Notes: a model not told the origin generated them from the sequence alone. Shown: positions 34,445 to 43,815, numbered from the stretch's first letter. The stretch is DNA of 64,000 nucleotides from Pedobacter sp. N36a (GCF_014472395.1 NZ_JACSZW010000005.1:248001-312000), one strand, 5' to 3'. Numbers and translations: made by a program.

Positions 34445-36898
34445 ATGTATAGATTGACGACTAAATTAGCTCAAGTGATGATGATAGGCATTTTGTTCAG
34501 CTCATTACTGACATCTGCTTATGCACAAAAAAAAATCTTATTTGTAACCTCCAACCAGGAGTTTTACGGCAATAGTAAAATTGCTGCTGCTAATCACTTT
34601 GAGGAGATGGTGATTCCTTATCATCTATTTGCAAAAGCAGGATATACAGTTGACTTCATCAGTCCCAAGGGTGGCCCAATTCCGATTGGCTATATCAATT
34701 CATCTGATAGTATTCAGAAAAAATATCTTTACGATGCATTTTTTATGGACAAATTGAAACATACTTCAAAGCCATTAGACATCCATACGGACGATTATGC
34801 TGCAGTGCTTTATACTGGTGGCGGAGCAGCCATGTTTGGTGTGGCAGAAGATCAAACGATTCAAAACATAACCAGGAAGATTTATAACAAGAACGGAGTA
34901 GTTGCCGCCATTTGTCATGGAACGGCAGGATTAGCCTATCTAAGAGACGATGCTGGTAAATCGCTATACAAAGACAAAAGAATAACCGGGTTTCCAAATA
35001 AGTTTGAAAACCAGAAAGCAGCCTACTACAAAACATTTCCTTTTGCGATTGACCAGGCCATAAAAAACAATAGTGGCAATTTTGTATACTCTGATCAAGG
35101 CTTTGACAGTTTTACGATTGTTGATGGCAGATTTGTAACCGGACAAGACCCTAGTTCTGCCTCAAAAATGACCCATGAAATTATCGCACTTATTGAAGCT
35201 ACTGTTCCCCACATACAGCAAAGAACAACCAAGCACTTAGATCAGGTATTCTCGGAATGGGACAACGCTCGGCATACACCGGGAGTGGCCGCAGGGCTGT
35301 TAAAGGATGATGAAATTGTGTACTTAAAAGGATTTGGAACTGCCGATGTGAATCATCAATCGCCCATCACAGTAGACACCAAATTTCAAATAGGCACAAT
35401 GTCAAAGCAATTTACCGCCTTTGCCATTTTGCTGCTTGAGGAACAAGGGAAACTTTCTCTATCTGATGATGTTCATAAATATATTCCACAGTTGCCTGAT
35501 TATGGACATCCCATCACCATTAAACATTTGTTAAGCCAGTCCAGCGGATTATCTGACTTTTTAGCCTTAAAAGAAATTGCAGGATGGAGGAGCAAAGATA
35601 TTTTCACACAGCAAGATGCGTTAAATCTAATCCTTCAGCAGAAAAAACTGGATTATATTCCGGGTACAAGATTTTCCCAAACCGCATCAGGACTCATTTT
35701 ACTGACTGAAGTGATAAAACAGCTGACCGGGCAAACCTTTGCAGCCTTTTCTCAGCAGCATATTTTTCAGCCTTTGGGTATGAAAAACACCTTATTTTAT
35801 GATGACAATGAGCTGATCATACCTAATGTGGCTGCCTCCTATCAAGTCGAAAAAAACGGATTGAAGAATAATCCTATCAACTATTCTATAGTTGGCACTA
35901 CCAATCTTTACACTTCAGCTGCAGATTTAAGTCGTTGGTATCTCAATTTTGAGAACCCAAAAATAGGCAGCAGGAAGTTAATTGAAAAACTAAATCTGCC
36001 TGTTACTTTAAATGATGACCGCACAACTTATAACCCTACTGCAGGAAGATTGCTATATGGGCAACAATATCAGCACGCAGAACGAGGTGTTCCAAAATTT
36101 TGGACGTATGGTTTAGAGGGTGGCTATGCCAGTAATATTTTCATATTCCCACATCAAAAGGTCACTTCATTTGTTCTCGGCAATAACAATAGGTACAACG
36201 GCAGGCTTGCCATGAATATGGCTATGGAAGTGCTTGGAGCGATATTTCCTGAACCCGCAACTATTGATTTCGATCAGCTAAAAACCATAAAATTAACACC
36301 CCAGCAATTAGAAACCTACACTGGCCATTATTGGGACAATGAAAATGCGGCAGCCCGAAAGCTTTATGTAAAAAATGACACCCTAAGATATCAAAGTTTA
36401 GACGGCAATGACGAGAGCCCCCTAGTACCAGTATCAGAAAATATTTTTCAAATGGTGGTAGATGGTGATGATGTGATCATAGTAAAATTTCGTAAAGAAG
36501 GTAGCACGATGAAAATGATTTACACTTATGGTGAAAGTGATGAATATGTATACCAAGCCTACCAACCGGTCAAGCACTCTCCTGCTGCTTTAAATGGGTT
36601 TATGGGCAACTTCTATAATAATGCATTAAACACAACATATACATTGTCCCTAAATGAAAAAGGCTTATTTACAAGCAATAAAAATCAACCTCTCATTAGT
36701 CTCAGTCCTATTCAGAAAGACATGTTCTTAAGTAGCGCCAGGAATTTGGGTGGTATTCGGTTTGCTCGCGACAAACAAAAAAATATTACAGGATTTTATA
36801 TAAATTCTGATCGGATTAAAAATCTATTTTTTGAAAAAATAAAGATTAAAAAAGGAAATTCTTCTAAAGGTGGCAGGTCCATTCAAATTAGTATATGA
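34445..36898 (+). CDS. DJ-1/PfpI domain fused to a catalytically degenerate beta-lactamase-like domain
   Basis: Exported protein of 817 residues. A signal peptide (about 1-27, ending SAYAQ) is followed by a DJ-1/PfpI domain with the nucleophile elbow AAICHGTAGL (Cys157). From about residue 265 a class C beta-lactamase/penicillin-binding-like domain follows (HTPGVAAGLLKDDEIVYLKGFG; HLLSQSSGL; IFQPLGMKNT). The SxxK position reads T318-M-S-K321, so the catalytic serine is threonine. The YxN position in the GTRFSQTASGL segment reads Q412-T-A414, and the third motif has no clear HxG (WTYGLEGGYAS). The domain is therefore probably not a normal serine hydrolase. A C-terminal region of about 200 residues resembles the DUF3471-type tail of such proteins. 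Role unknown; the DJ-1 part may be the active part. Confidence 0.85.
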   Translation: MYRLTTKLAQVMMIGILFSSLLTSAYAQKKILFVTSNQEFYGNSKIAAANHFEEMVIPYHLFAKAGYTVDFISPKGGPIPIGYINSSDSIQKKYLYDAFFMDKLKHTSKPLDIHTDDYAAVLYTGGGAAMFGVAEDQTIQNITRKIYNKNGVVAAICHGTAGLAYLRDDAGKSLYKDKRITGFPNKFENQKAAYYKTFPFAIDQAIKNNSGNFVYSDQGFDSFTIVDGRFVTGQDPSSASKMTHEIIALIEATVPHIQQRTTKHLDQVFSEWDNARHTPGVAAGLLKDDEIVYLKGFGTADVNHQSPITVDTKFQIGTMSKQFTAFAILLLEEQGKLSLSDDVHKYIPQLPDYGHPITIKHLLSQSSGLSDFLALKEIAGWRSKDIFTQQDALNLILQQKKLDYIPGTRFSQTASGLILLTEVIKQLTGQTFAAFSQQHIFQPLGMKNTLFYDDNELIIPNVAASYQVEKNGLKNNPINYSIVGTTNLYTSAADLSRWYLNFENPKIGSRKLIEKLNLPVTLNDDRTTYNPTAGRLLYGQQYQHAERGVPKFWTYGLEGGYASNIFIFPHQKVTSFVLGNNNRYNGRLAMNMAMEVLGAIFPEPATIDFDQLKTIKLTPQQLETYTGHYWDNENAAARKLYVKNDTLRYQSLDGNDESPLVPVSENIFQMVVDGDDVIIVKFRKEGSTMKMIYTYGESDEYVYQAYQPVKHSPAALNGFMGNFYNNALNTTYTLSLNEKGLFTSNKNQPLISLSPIQKDMFLSSARNLGGIRFARDKQKNITGFYINSDRIKNLFFEKIKIKKGNSSKGGRSIQISI

Positions 36899-36918
36899 GC
36901 CTGAATGATATAAACTTG

Positions 36919-37709
36919 TTATATACCGTTTTCCTTTTTTAGCATTAAGGTTTGTCTGTTAACTGTTAGTTTTAGGCCTTTCTTTCTTTTATATAACACT
37001 GTAAACAGTATTGCTGTCAAAATAGTTAGCCCCCTAAAAGCATTTGCTTTAAAATCACCTAATGCCGAACTGTCAACTTCAAATATATTCCATGAAAGGT
37101 TCATTAAAGTATGTGTAAAAATTGGAACCCATAAATTATAATCCCATTCAACATACAACCAGGCAAAAAAATAGCTCCTGAAAAAGTAATTAGAAAAATT
37201 CCGATTAGTTCACTTATAATTTGACTTTGGTATAGATGTCCGGAAGCGAAAATTAATGCACCCAAAAGTATGGATGGTATAAAACCAAAATTTGTCTTTC
37301 TAAACAATTGCCCAAACAGAAAGCCTCTAAAGTATAGTTCTTCCATAAAGCCTGCAATGATAGTTCCTGCAATTAAATTTTCAGTGTCAATTTGTTGATT
37401 AAATTTAAAGAAGAAAAAACCGCCTATAAACATTGGCGCAGTGAATAACAGACTTGTCCATACTGCTGGTAAAAGATGCGATGACAGCCCAATATTTCTA
37501 AAAAAAAGAGTTGTTTTGTTAATGAGTAATGTTCCTACGAAAATTGGAATTCCTACTATTAAATAGGTTAGAATATAACTAACCAGCCCTTGTTGAGTTA
37601 TCCTATCAAGTCCAATTTTTATGGGCTTAAAATTTAAAAAAAGATAATGGTAAGTTGCAAAACTTAACAAAACAAGAAGAACCGTTTTTAATGTTTGGCT
37701 TGATTTCAT
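36919..37709 (-). pseudogene. frameshifted CPBP family intramembrane metalloprotease
   Basis: Two adjacent frames together make one CPBP (Abi/CAAX-like) protease of about 260 residues. The N-terminal part (starting at 37709) has the EExxxR motif (E123, E124, R128 in MEELYFRGF) and the second motif ending in H158 (FASGH), in a multi-helix membrane protein. The C-terminal part carries the last motif (PIFTHTLMNLSWN). The frames join at a run of seven A on the plus strand (37165-37171); eight would restore GAIFFAWLYVEWDYNLWVP across the join. It is a real one-base deletion, slippage control or a sequencing error. The gene is convergent with the preceding fusion gene. Confidence 0.8.
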
Positions 37710-38200
37710 CTATTGTTATTGTAGATAGGCTAATTGTTAAATCGTGTAAAGCTTTCAAATATAACAATAGATTACAAGCAAAAAAAGCACCGTTACTCCG
37801 GATTACTTTGAACATTTAGAAAAGGAAAATAGTTCATAAACCGATATAAAAATATCTGGATATATCGAGAACTTTTTCCTTCAAATTATCTTAAACTGTC
37901 TTGAATTAAACCGAAAAGCTTGACATTATCAGAAAAATAATTTTCTAATCTCTATTCTAGCTATCAAAATTATTTTTTTATTTTAGTAGTGCCTCAGTAC
38001 CACTTCAGAAATCCACCGTATGTTGATAATACCAGTTTAGCATCTCCTAAGCTGAAGATAATTTAGGCTTTAACCCTGGGACAGTCATCGCTGTAGCTAA
38101 ACACATCGATAATTGAAGATAACAAGCTGAAGTCCATTAGGGAAAGATTAACTTCACCCAATTACCATAAACATATACCTAAAACAAATTGAAAAAATAA
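37710..38200. other. intergenic region with repeat copy P1
   Basis: No intact gene was found. The stretch is AT-rich, holds repeat P1 (37789-38029) and ends in the leader of the alpha/beta hydrolase gene. The rest shows no recognisable structure. Confidence 0.6.
37789..38029 (+). repeat. dispersed repeat P, copy 1 (internally deleted)
   Basis: First of three copies of a repeat that begins accgttactccggattac. The start encodes in frame TVTPDYFEHL, as in copies 2 and 3, then this copy skips about 60 bases and rejoins at aaaggaaaat. The noncoding downstream part (ccttcaaattatcttaaac, then a segment starting gaaccgaaaa-like and cttgacattatcagaaaaa) matches copy 3 closely over about 200 bases. 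The copies look like the 3' end of a gene plus its downstream region, scattered by insertion or recombination. Confidence 0.75.
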
Positions 38201-39016
38201 ATGAAAAAACTTGCTACTTTAATTGTTTTATTAACTCTTTCATTTCATGCGTTAGCTATCAATCCTGTGCGTGAGTATTCGGTAAGACCTGAACAGCTCG
38301 GTTTAAAATATCAGGCTAAGAAAATCAATGTCACTTCTACGGTTGAACTCAATTCATGGATTTTCCTTCAAGACAATGAAAATAAACCGTTCATAATTGT
38401 TTCCAATTCTGATGCTGGAAACATGTCAAATTGCTTAGGTCAGGCTAGTGAATTTTTCAAAGCAGGATTCAATGTGATCTTGTATGACTATAGAGGTTTT
38501 GGGGAAAGTACTGACTTTGAAATCAATCGAAACATGATGTATTATGAGGAATTTTCGGAAGACTTGCGTTCCGTATTACACTTTGTAAGAAAGGTTTATG
38601 CACCTAAGAAGGTTGTCCTATACGGATTATCCATGGGCACGATTATTTCAAAAAGCGTTCTGAATAACGACGCATCTATCAATGGGGCGATATTGGATTC
38701 TTTTGTTATTGACCCTAATTTAGTTGTTAGCAGAATCTTGGAAATAAAAAACAAGCACATATTACTTCCAGATGCAGCACAAAGGTATATGGAATCTAAC
38801 AGAAAAACTTCATCAACTCCAATCTTACTATTTTCTGGTTTAAAAGACATTATTACAAAATCAACAGATTATTCAGAATTCATTGAACTTAACGGAAAAT
38901 CAAGATTGGTAACCTGGGATTGTAACCATCTAGAATGCTTTTTCAAAATGACAAAAGATAACGACAGTGATATTTATATGTCAGAAGTCAACAAATACAT
39001 CGAGAGTTTGATTTAA
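38201..39016 (+). CDS. alpha/beta hydrolase, exported
   Basis: Predicted periplasmic or secreted serine hydrolase of 271 residues. A signal peptide (about 1-19, LIVLLTLSFHALA) is followed by an alpha/beta hydrolase fold. The oxyanion-hole region reads LYDYRGFGES, the nucleophile elbow is GLSMGT with Ser144, the acid is probably Asp216 (FSGLKDIIT) and the catalytic histidine His243 (WDCNHLECFF). It resembles serine aminopeptidase S33/BAAT-type hydrolases with unknown substrate. It stands alone in the accessory region, preceded by repeat P1, and the surrounding sequence is AT-rich. Start codon is supported by the signal peptide. Confidence 0.85.
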   Translation: MKKLATLIVLLTLSFHALAINPVREYSVRPEQLGLKYQAKKINVTSTVELNSWIFLQDNENKPFIIVSNSDAGNMSNCLGQASEFFKAGFNVILYDYRGFGESTDFEINRNMMYYEEFSEDLRSVLHFVRKVYAPKKVVLYGLSMGTIISKSVLNNDASINGAILDSFVIDPNLVVSRILEIKNKHILLPDAAQRYMESNRKTSSTPILLFSGLKDIITKSTDYSEFIELNGKSRLVTWDCNHLECFFKMTKDNDSDIYMSEVNKYIESLI

Positions 39017-39326
39017 TGGAACAGCTAAGGCATCCCATTTTTGCCGTTTAGTTATTTTATAAACAAACATAAGCAAAGTATAAAAGTGATAACCGTAGAG
39101 CTTTTAAATGTAAGAATAGGTTTGTAACCCTCCCAGATTTCGAACCGGTCTGCTGGCGAGAATTCAAATTTTGATAAATATGCCCCTCGGGCCCCTACTG
39201 GATGCTTCTCGAATCATTTCCTACCTGATTTAAATTACAATCTGTACAAGTAATTATCATAGGTATTTCGATAGGATTAAATGAAACTTCTAGATCAATA
39301 CTTACGTGCGGAATATTCAAAAGATA
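39017..39326. other. intergenic region with a tRNA-3'-end-like fragment
   Basis: No gene found. Around 39125-39150 the sequence gtaaccctcccagatttcgaaccgg resembles the 3' half of a tRNA on the minus strand (T-loop-like TTCGAA and an acceptor-like arm) but does not fold into a full tRNA. It may be an old attachment scar. A 27-base segment at 39200-39226 recurs imperfectly at 39753-39779. Confidence 0.35.
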
Positions 39327-39656
39327 TTATTGTGTCCAATACTTGAGTTTTATCTTGATATACCGTCCATCATCTAATTTCTTAAAATAATGAGAATTCA
39401 ATTCATATTTCTTTTTAGAAATTGAATCCCCAAGTTTCACAGAGTCAAAATCAATACCTTTCCATTTCCAGAGTGGAAAAATTTCTTTCGTACCTTTAAC
39501 AACTAAATCAGGCATATTTTTAGGTGGAATCTGTTGTCTCTCTATAATAACCCCATCGTAAGAGATTAGGTAGTGATATTTTATTTCACAATATATAGTC
39601 CAACTGATAACGAGTATCACTGCTATTCCAAAAAATATTAATTTCCAATATCTCAT
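39327..39656 (-). CDS. hypothetical membrane-anchored protein
   Basis: Small protein of 109 residues that I do not recognise. An N-terminal hydrophobic segment (about 5-23, KLIFFGIAVILVISWTIY) would anchor it in the inner membrane or act as an uncleaved signal. The rest is hydrophilic and lysine-rich (PPKNMPDLVVKGTKEIFPLWKW; LDDGRYIKIKLKYW). Such proteins in Bacteroidota accessory regions often have no assigned role. It is flanked by imperfect 27-base direct repeats (39200-39226 and 39753-39779), which suggests it arrived as a small cassette. Coding status is plausible but not proven. Confidence 0.55.
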   Translation of the reverse strand: MRYWKLIFFGIAVILVISWTIYCEIKYHYLISYDGVIIERQQIPPKNMPDLVVKGTKEIFPLWKWKGIDFDSVKLGDSISKKKYELNSHYFKKLDDGRYIKIKLKYWTQ

Positions 39657-39949
39657 ATATGTACGTTAATTGAATGAAAAGATATTGTGAAAATTTGGCA
39701 ACAACAAAAACCATTAAATAAAATCTATTCTCTGAAATGTCTGGTCCCAATTGGGTGCTTCTAGAAGCATTTATCACCTATATATAAAACCTTTCATATC
39801 AATATTTTCCAATCTCGCTTGGACTAGTTTTCGATTTGTTCATACTGGTTCAAATGAGGGATGAAAAATATTATAAAGATTTGAATTCTCATCTCCTAAA
39901 CCAATTCAAAAAAAAGGAGGATTACAATTTAATTCTAATAAAAAAAATT

Positions 39950-40225
39950 ATGAATAAAAAGAAAACAACCTGTAGCATTCATGGCGAACAAGAGGTCGGA
40001 TTACTTTGCACGCATTTAGCCCATAGCTTATTGGATCAATCTCAAGTAGGGTTTAACGAATATAACGAGGACGATTTAGGTCGACCAGATGCTTGGTGCA
40101 ATGCATGCGCAGGCAAATTGACAAAAGTGACCAATGATGCAGAACAAGAGCAATGGTTTTTGGGATGTGATTACAAAATATTGTGTGTTGAATGCTGGGA
40201 TGAAGCGAAAGCCTTAAACATCTAA
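39950..40225 (+). CDS. hypothetical protein with paired cysteines
   Basis: Protein of 91 residues from the chosen ATG at 39950 (MNKKKTTCSIHGEQEVGLLCTH); the open frame continues upstream to 39836 but that part is lysine/asparagine-rich and looks non-conserved. Cysteine pairs occur in C-x2-H (TCSIHG), CTHL, C-x2-C (WCNACAG) and C-x2-C-W (LCVECWDEA), consistent with a small zinc-binding fold. I do not recognise the family. An aaggagg stretch at 39912-39918 is too far from 39950 to act as its ribosome site. Lies alone in the AT-rich accessory region. Confidence 0.6.
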   Translation: MNKKKTTCSIHGEQEVGLLCTHLAHSLLDQSQVGFNEYNEDDLGRPDAWCNACAGKLTKVTNDAEQEQWFLGCDYKILCVECWDEAKALNI

Positions 40226-40521
40226 AGAAAATATTCTACATAGTGAATGCCATCTGATTGAAGAACCGGATGATCCCTTAGTTGAAGCATATTTTTTGAA
40301 CAAGTTCTATCAATAAAAAGAAAGAGCCCAAAACCCATTGCCTAAACAGGCATATTTCAACAATGCAGAATATCAACGAAGAGGTAGCAGCATGGCAAGA
40401 CAACCCTTACCTGTCATCTTACGAGGCAGAATGTACTTTCCTGGCTTGCAAAGCAATTTAAGATTTTTTGAAACCGCAATAGTTAAAGTCTTTTACGTAT
40501 TACGGCTTTTTTCAACGCGCC

Positions 40522-41430
40522 TCAATCTACGCCCTTTGTACGCATCGGCAGCTTATAAATTGCAGTTGAGGCAGTGATAAACAGATCAGTACGGTTTTTA
40601 CCGCCAAAACAAACATTCGCTGTCCAAGGCTCTTTTACTTCAATATGACCTATCAACATACCTGCCGGACTATAAATAAATACGCCTTTTCCGGTCAAAT
40701 AGATATTTCCCTGATTATCTAATGTCATCCCATCAGATCCCTGATCGATGACCAGCTTCTGTCCGCTGAGCTTACCCTTAGGTTCAATGGTATACCTGTA
40801 AGTTTTATTTCGCTCAATATCTGCAACATACAGGTATCTTCCATCGGCCGATCCTACAATTCCGTTTGGTTTAGCTAGATCATCAGCCACTACTATTGGC
40901 TTTTTCCCTTTTCCCCGCGGCAGGTAATAAACTTTCTGCCCTGCTATTTCCGGCTTTTTTCTGGTCCAGTAATCACGAGGATAAAAAGGGTCTGTAAAAT
41001 AGATGCCACCCTTTCTATCTGCCCAAAGGTCATTGGGCCCGTTCAATTTCTTTCTATCCACATCTGACAGCAAAACGGTAACTTTGCCATCATTGCTTAT
41101 TGACCAGATTTCGTTTTTTTCATCCGCACAGGCCAGCAGCTGACCGCGACGGTTAAAGTACAATCCATTTGCACGGCCTGCTGAATCTTTAAAAAGCGAG
41201 AGATGACCTTCAGTGCTATATTTCCAGATTTTGTTATTGGGCTGGTCAGTAAAATAAATATCCCCCTTTTTGTCCACTGCCGGCCCTTCTGTAAAGGAAA
41301 ACTCCCGGGATATTAATTTCAGGCTGTCCTGATTAAACAATTGTGCTCTTGTAGCTAATCCCGTTAATGTCAAGAGTAATAATAGTGAAAGTGCAGGACA
41401 GCGTCTGCTAGAATTAAATAAATATAGCAT
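40522..41430 (-). CDS. SMP-30/gluconolactonase family protein, exported
   Basis: Six-bladed beta-propeller hydrolase of the SMP-30/gluconolactonase/LRE group, 302 residues. A signal peptide (LSLLLLLTLTGLATRAQ) is followed by propeller motifs: FTEGPAVDKKGDIYFTD near the N-terminus with the conserved metal-binding glutamate, NGPNDLWADRKGGIYFTDP, KPNGIVGSADGRYLYVAD and GSDGMTLDNQGNIYLTGKG. In the family, Glu, Asn and Asp residues of these motifs hold a divalent metal for lactone hydrolysis. Exported members in Bacteroidota often act on sugar lactones. The neighbouring NmrA gene starts 114 bases further along the same strand; co-regulation is possible but not shown. Confidence 0.9.
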   Translation of the reverse strand: MLYLFNSSRRCPALSLLLLLTLTGLATRAQLFNQDSLKLISREFSFTEGPAVDKKGDIYFTDQPNNKIWKYSTEGHLSLFKDSAGRANGLYFNRRGQLLACADEKNEIWSISNDGKVTVLLSDVDRKKLNGPNDLWADRKGGIYFTDPFYPRDYWTRKKPEIAGQKVYYLPRGKGKKPIVVADDLAKPNGIVGSADGRYLYVADIERNKTYRYTIEPKGKLSGQKLVIDQGSDGMTLDNQGNIYLTGKGVFIYSPAGMLIGHIEVKEPWTANVCFGGKNRTDLFITASTAIYKLPMRTKGVD

Positions 41431-41543
41431 AGTGAAATTTATAAATCAAAATTATCATTTTACCCAGGAAATCAAACCATTCGGGTATATTCAATATGTG
41501 GAAAACCTGACTGATAAAACAGTCATCTAAGGCATCTGTTCTA

Positions 41544-42479
41544 CTAATTGGCTTTATTGTTCCATTCAATATTATTTTCCGCCCATTGTTTTGCAGAGGT
41601 AGTTTTAATCGAATGTTGGAAATTGAAAGTTTTCTCAAGTTCCCAGGACACACCACGGCCATCTCCAAAAATAGATCTGTATTTTTTTACGAAATTGGTC
41701 GGGTCATTTTTCAAATCATTTTTCAACTCGTCAATATCGGATACAGTACGCTCAAATTTTTCTCCAGATAATGAATCTATTACATCAGCAAACTGTCCAT
41801 AGGTAATGGTATCCCCACCGATATAAACTATAGTGTTTGTTATCTGGGGTTCTGCAAAAAATATTACTGAGGTCAGTTTGCCGATATCCTCTGGTGTGGT
41901 AACGGTTACTGCAGTATCTGGACTACCCAATACATTTACGATTTTTTTATCAAAATCTACCAGCCCAAAAGACTTTTCGAAAAGATAGCTGGTAAACATA
42001 CCTGTTGAAATGATGACCCATTCTGTGTTGTTCTGTGACCTGAGAAGCTCACGTACATCTAGCTGTTCATCGAATAAGTCTTGTGCGCTACCACGACCAA
42101 TAACGTCGAAGTCTACACCAAATTGCCATGGGAAGTAACGTTTTACTCCAGCATCAAGTACTGCATTTGCAAGTTTCAATTGAAATCCACCAGCTCCACT
42201 ACCATATCCAGTACATGAAATGACAACATCGAAGTTTTTGAAAATAGATATCAAATCTGAAGATGGGACGGAGAGATCAGCGGCAAGTAAAGATGCCCCT
42301 AATGACCTGATTTCCTCTACATTTCTTTTTTTCTCTTCATCGTCGGATTCGATTGTTGTACCACGGAGCAATACTGTGACTTTGACATTATTGTATTTTT
42401 TTGACGCTTGAGCTACACTGCGGATTACTGGCATGCCCAGTTCCCCGGCTCCCAAAATTAAAATCGCTTTATTTTCCAT
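41544..42479 (-). CDS. NmrA-like NAD(P)-binding protein, atypical SDR (aromatic-alcohol-reductase type)
   Basis: Cytoplasmic Rossmann-fold protein of 311 residues. The N-terminus has the dinucleotide site ILGAGELGMPVIRSV (GxGxxG), followed by a segment that contacts the cofactor (LLRGTTIES). The motif YFPWQFGVDFDVIGRG and the EDIGKLTSVIF block are typical of NmrA/isoflavone-reductase-like atypical SDRs. It may reduce an aldehyde or ketone, or sense the NAD(P) redox state. It is divergent from a HxlR-type regulator gene (start 42848), a common pairing in which the regulator responds to electrophiles or quinones and controls the reductase. Substrate unknown. Confidence 0.85.
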   Translation of the reverse strand: MENKAILILGAGELGMPVIRSVAQASKKYNNVKVTVLLRGTTIESDDEEKKRNVEEIRSLGASLLAADLSVPSSDLISIFKNFDVVISCTGYGSGAGGFQLKLANAVLDAGVKRYFPWQFGVDFDVIGRGSAQDLFDEQLDVRELLRSQNNTEWVIISTGMFTSYLFEKSFGLVDFDKKIVNVLGSPDTAVTVTTPEDIGKLTSVIFFAEPQITNTIVYIGGDTITYGQFADVIDSLSGEKFERTVSDIDELKNDLKNDPTNFVKKYRSIFGDGRGVSWELEKTFNFQHSIKTTSAKQWAENNIEWNNKAN

Positions 42480-42847
42480 ATCTATTAAATATTTTTTTTT
42501 TAAATGACGTGCTGTATAAATGTTGCACTAACTGTGTTTTTGCTGGAACAAATTTAGAATAGTTAAAGCGCTGAAAAGATAAGACACCCTTTGGTTTGTA
42601 AGTTACCTAAAGGTTAGTATACTGATAATTAAGCTATTAATTTTATCCAGAAATATTTATTTTACATACTGAATACTTACCATTTTTTTTAATTTATTTT
42701 TGACCAGCTTTATTGTACTGAAATAGAGTCAAGAACTGTCGCTTAGATTTTTTTGGCCGATAGAAAAAAATAGACGAATCTGCTCTCATTTTGCCTATTA
42801 ATTTGAGATAGATACTGCTGAATATCTGATACAAACAAAAATACGAC
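42480..42847. promoter_or_regulatory. divergent promoter region between NmrA-like and HxlR genes
   Basis: This 368-base gap must hold the promoters of both divergent genes. A near-palindrome ttacctaaaggtta with the perfect core acctaaaggt lies at 42605-42614 and is a candidate operator for the HxlR protein. The rest is AT-rich without other clear motifs. Confidence 0.4.
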
Positions 42848-43264
42848 ATGGAAAAACTGATTACCGATGAGAAGATTGTAAAAGCCTGGGATGATATCTG
42901 TAAGGTTTTAAACAAAGATCACGATGCGCTGAAGAGCGACATCCTAAACCATGTTGGAAATAAATGGTCATTATTTATTGTACACGCTTTGGGGATTGAT
43001 GGACGTATGAGATTCTCTGCGCTCCAAGACCACGTCAATGGTATTAGTCAGAAAATGCTAACTAAATGCCTCCGTGAATTGGAGCGGGATGGCTTGGTAT
43101 CCAGAAGTGTTTACGCTGAAGTACCTCCAAGAGTGGAATACGCATTAACCGATCTCGGTATTGGTTTATTGGAACAGGTTACCCCACTTTGGTTGTGGAT
43201 TGCCAATAACATTGGTCAATTTAAAGACGCAAGAGCAAATTATACACCTATAACTCCTGTTTAA
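42848..43264 (+). CDS. HxlR family winged-helix transcriptional regulator
   Basis: Dimeric winged-helix DNA-binding protein of 138 residues. The family core is clear: GNKWSLFIVHALGIDGRMRFSALQDHVNGISQKMLTKCLRELERDGLVSR (read in parts), then the wing segment EVPPRVEYALTDLG and the C-terminal dimerisation helix LLEQVTPLWLWIANN. Members often sense reactive electrophiles by cysteine or by ligand; here there are cysteines at DDICKVL and TKCLREL. It is divergent from the NmrA-like reductase gene, suggesting it represses that gene. The start ATG at 42848 gives a short N-terminal extension common in the family. Confidence 0.92.
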   Translation: MEKLITDEKIVKAWDDICKVLNKDHDALKSDILNHVGNKWSLFIVHALGIDGRMRFSALQDHVNGISQKMLTKCLRELERDGLVSRSVYAEVPPRVEYALTDLGIGLLEQVTPLWLWIANNIGQFKDARANYTPITPV

Positions 43265-43815
43265 TTATAACTACTGGATGATGTGTTCTGTGCAGGTTCC
43301 TGTCAATATTATCTCTAAAATCTAAAACCTGTTTTAAAGGGCTTTTTTCCAAAATTGGTTCAACCTTAGTACGGCTGGGTTGTTTCATATACCCTAACCG
43401 GAAATCGAACCGACAAAATCCCCTTTTTGAAGCGATAGGCTGGTTTCAAACTAAAAAAACCCCTCGTTACTTGTGTAAAAAGGGGCTGTACCGTTTCTCC
43501 GGATTACTTTGAACATTTAGATCGTTTTTTAAGGCTTATTGAGCCTATAATTGAAGATTTGAAAAGAAAAGCTTTTATAAAATGACAGTAAATATCATCA
43601 GCCTGCATCAATAAATTCTCTAAAATGAACCTGCACAGGACTAATTTTGAACCAAAAATTTGGCTATTAATACAATTATGGTTTTGGCTTGAAAAGCAGA
43701 CTTATGCACTTGAAGACTGAGCCGAATTTAAGAAGCTAGTCGTAAAATTATTTTTAACCTTAAACCTGTGTTTTATTGGCTCATTATACATAAGTTCGTA
43801 TATATCACTAATAAT
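43265..43815. other. intergenic region with repeat copy P2, hairpin and tRNA-like fragment
   Basis: No gene found. A fragment at 43390-43414 (taccctaaccggaaatcgaaccgac) resembles the 3' end of a tRNA on the minus strand. A minus-strand hairpin (cccct...aggggt with an inner ttac/gtaa pairing) followed by T lies near 43455-43487 and looks like a terminator. Repeat P2 begins at 43490. The last part is the leader of the RhuM-Fic gene. Confidence 0.45.
43490..43597 (+). repeat. dispersed repeat P, copy 2
   Basis: Begins accgtttctccggattac and stays parallel to copy 3 for about 108 bases, coding in frame VSPDYFEHLDRFLRL-like sequence up to a TGA after the segment EDLKRKAFIK. It lacks the noncoding downstream part that copies 1 and 3 share. 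Together with copy 3 it flanks the RhuM-Fic gene in direct orientation. Confidence 0.75.

Noticed and set aside
34389..34457. 22-codon frame overlapping the start of the DJ-1 fusion gene
   Set aside because: Too short, no signal or conserved feature, and it overlaps the better supported start.
40363..40461. 32-codon frame (MQNINEEVAAWQDN...) resembling the C-terminal region of IS630-type transposases
   Set aside because: The similarity is a short stretch recalled by eye; there are no terminal repeats or other transposase motifs nearby, so I cannot support an insertion-sequence remnant.
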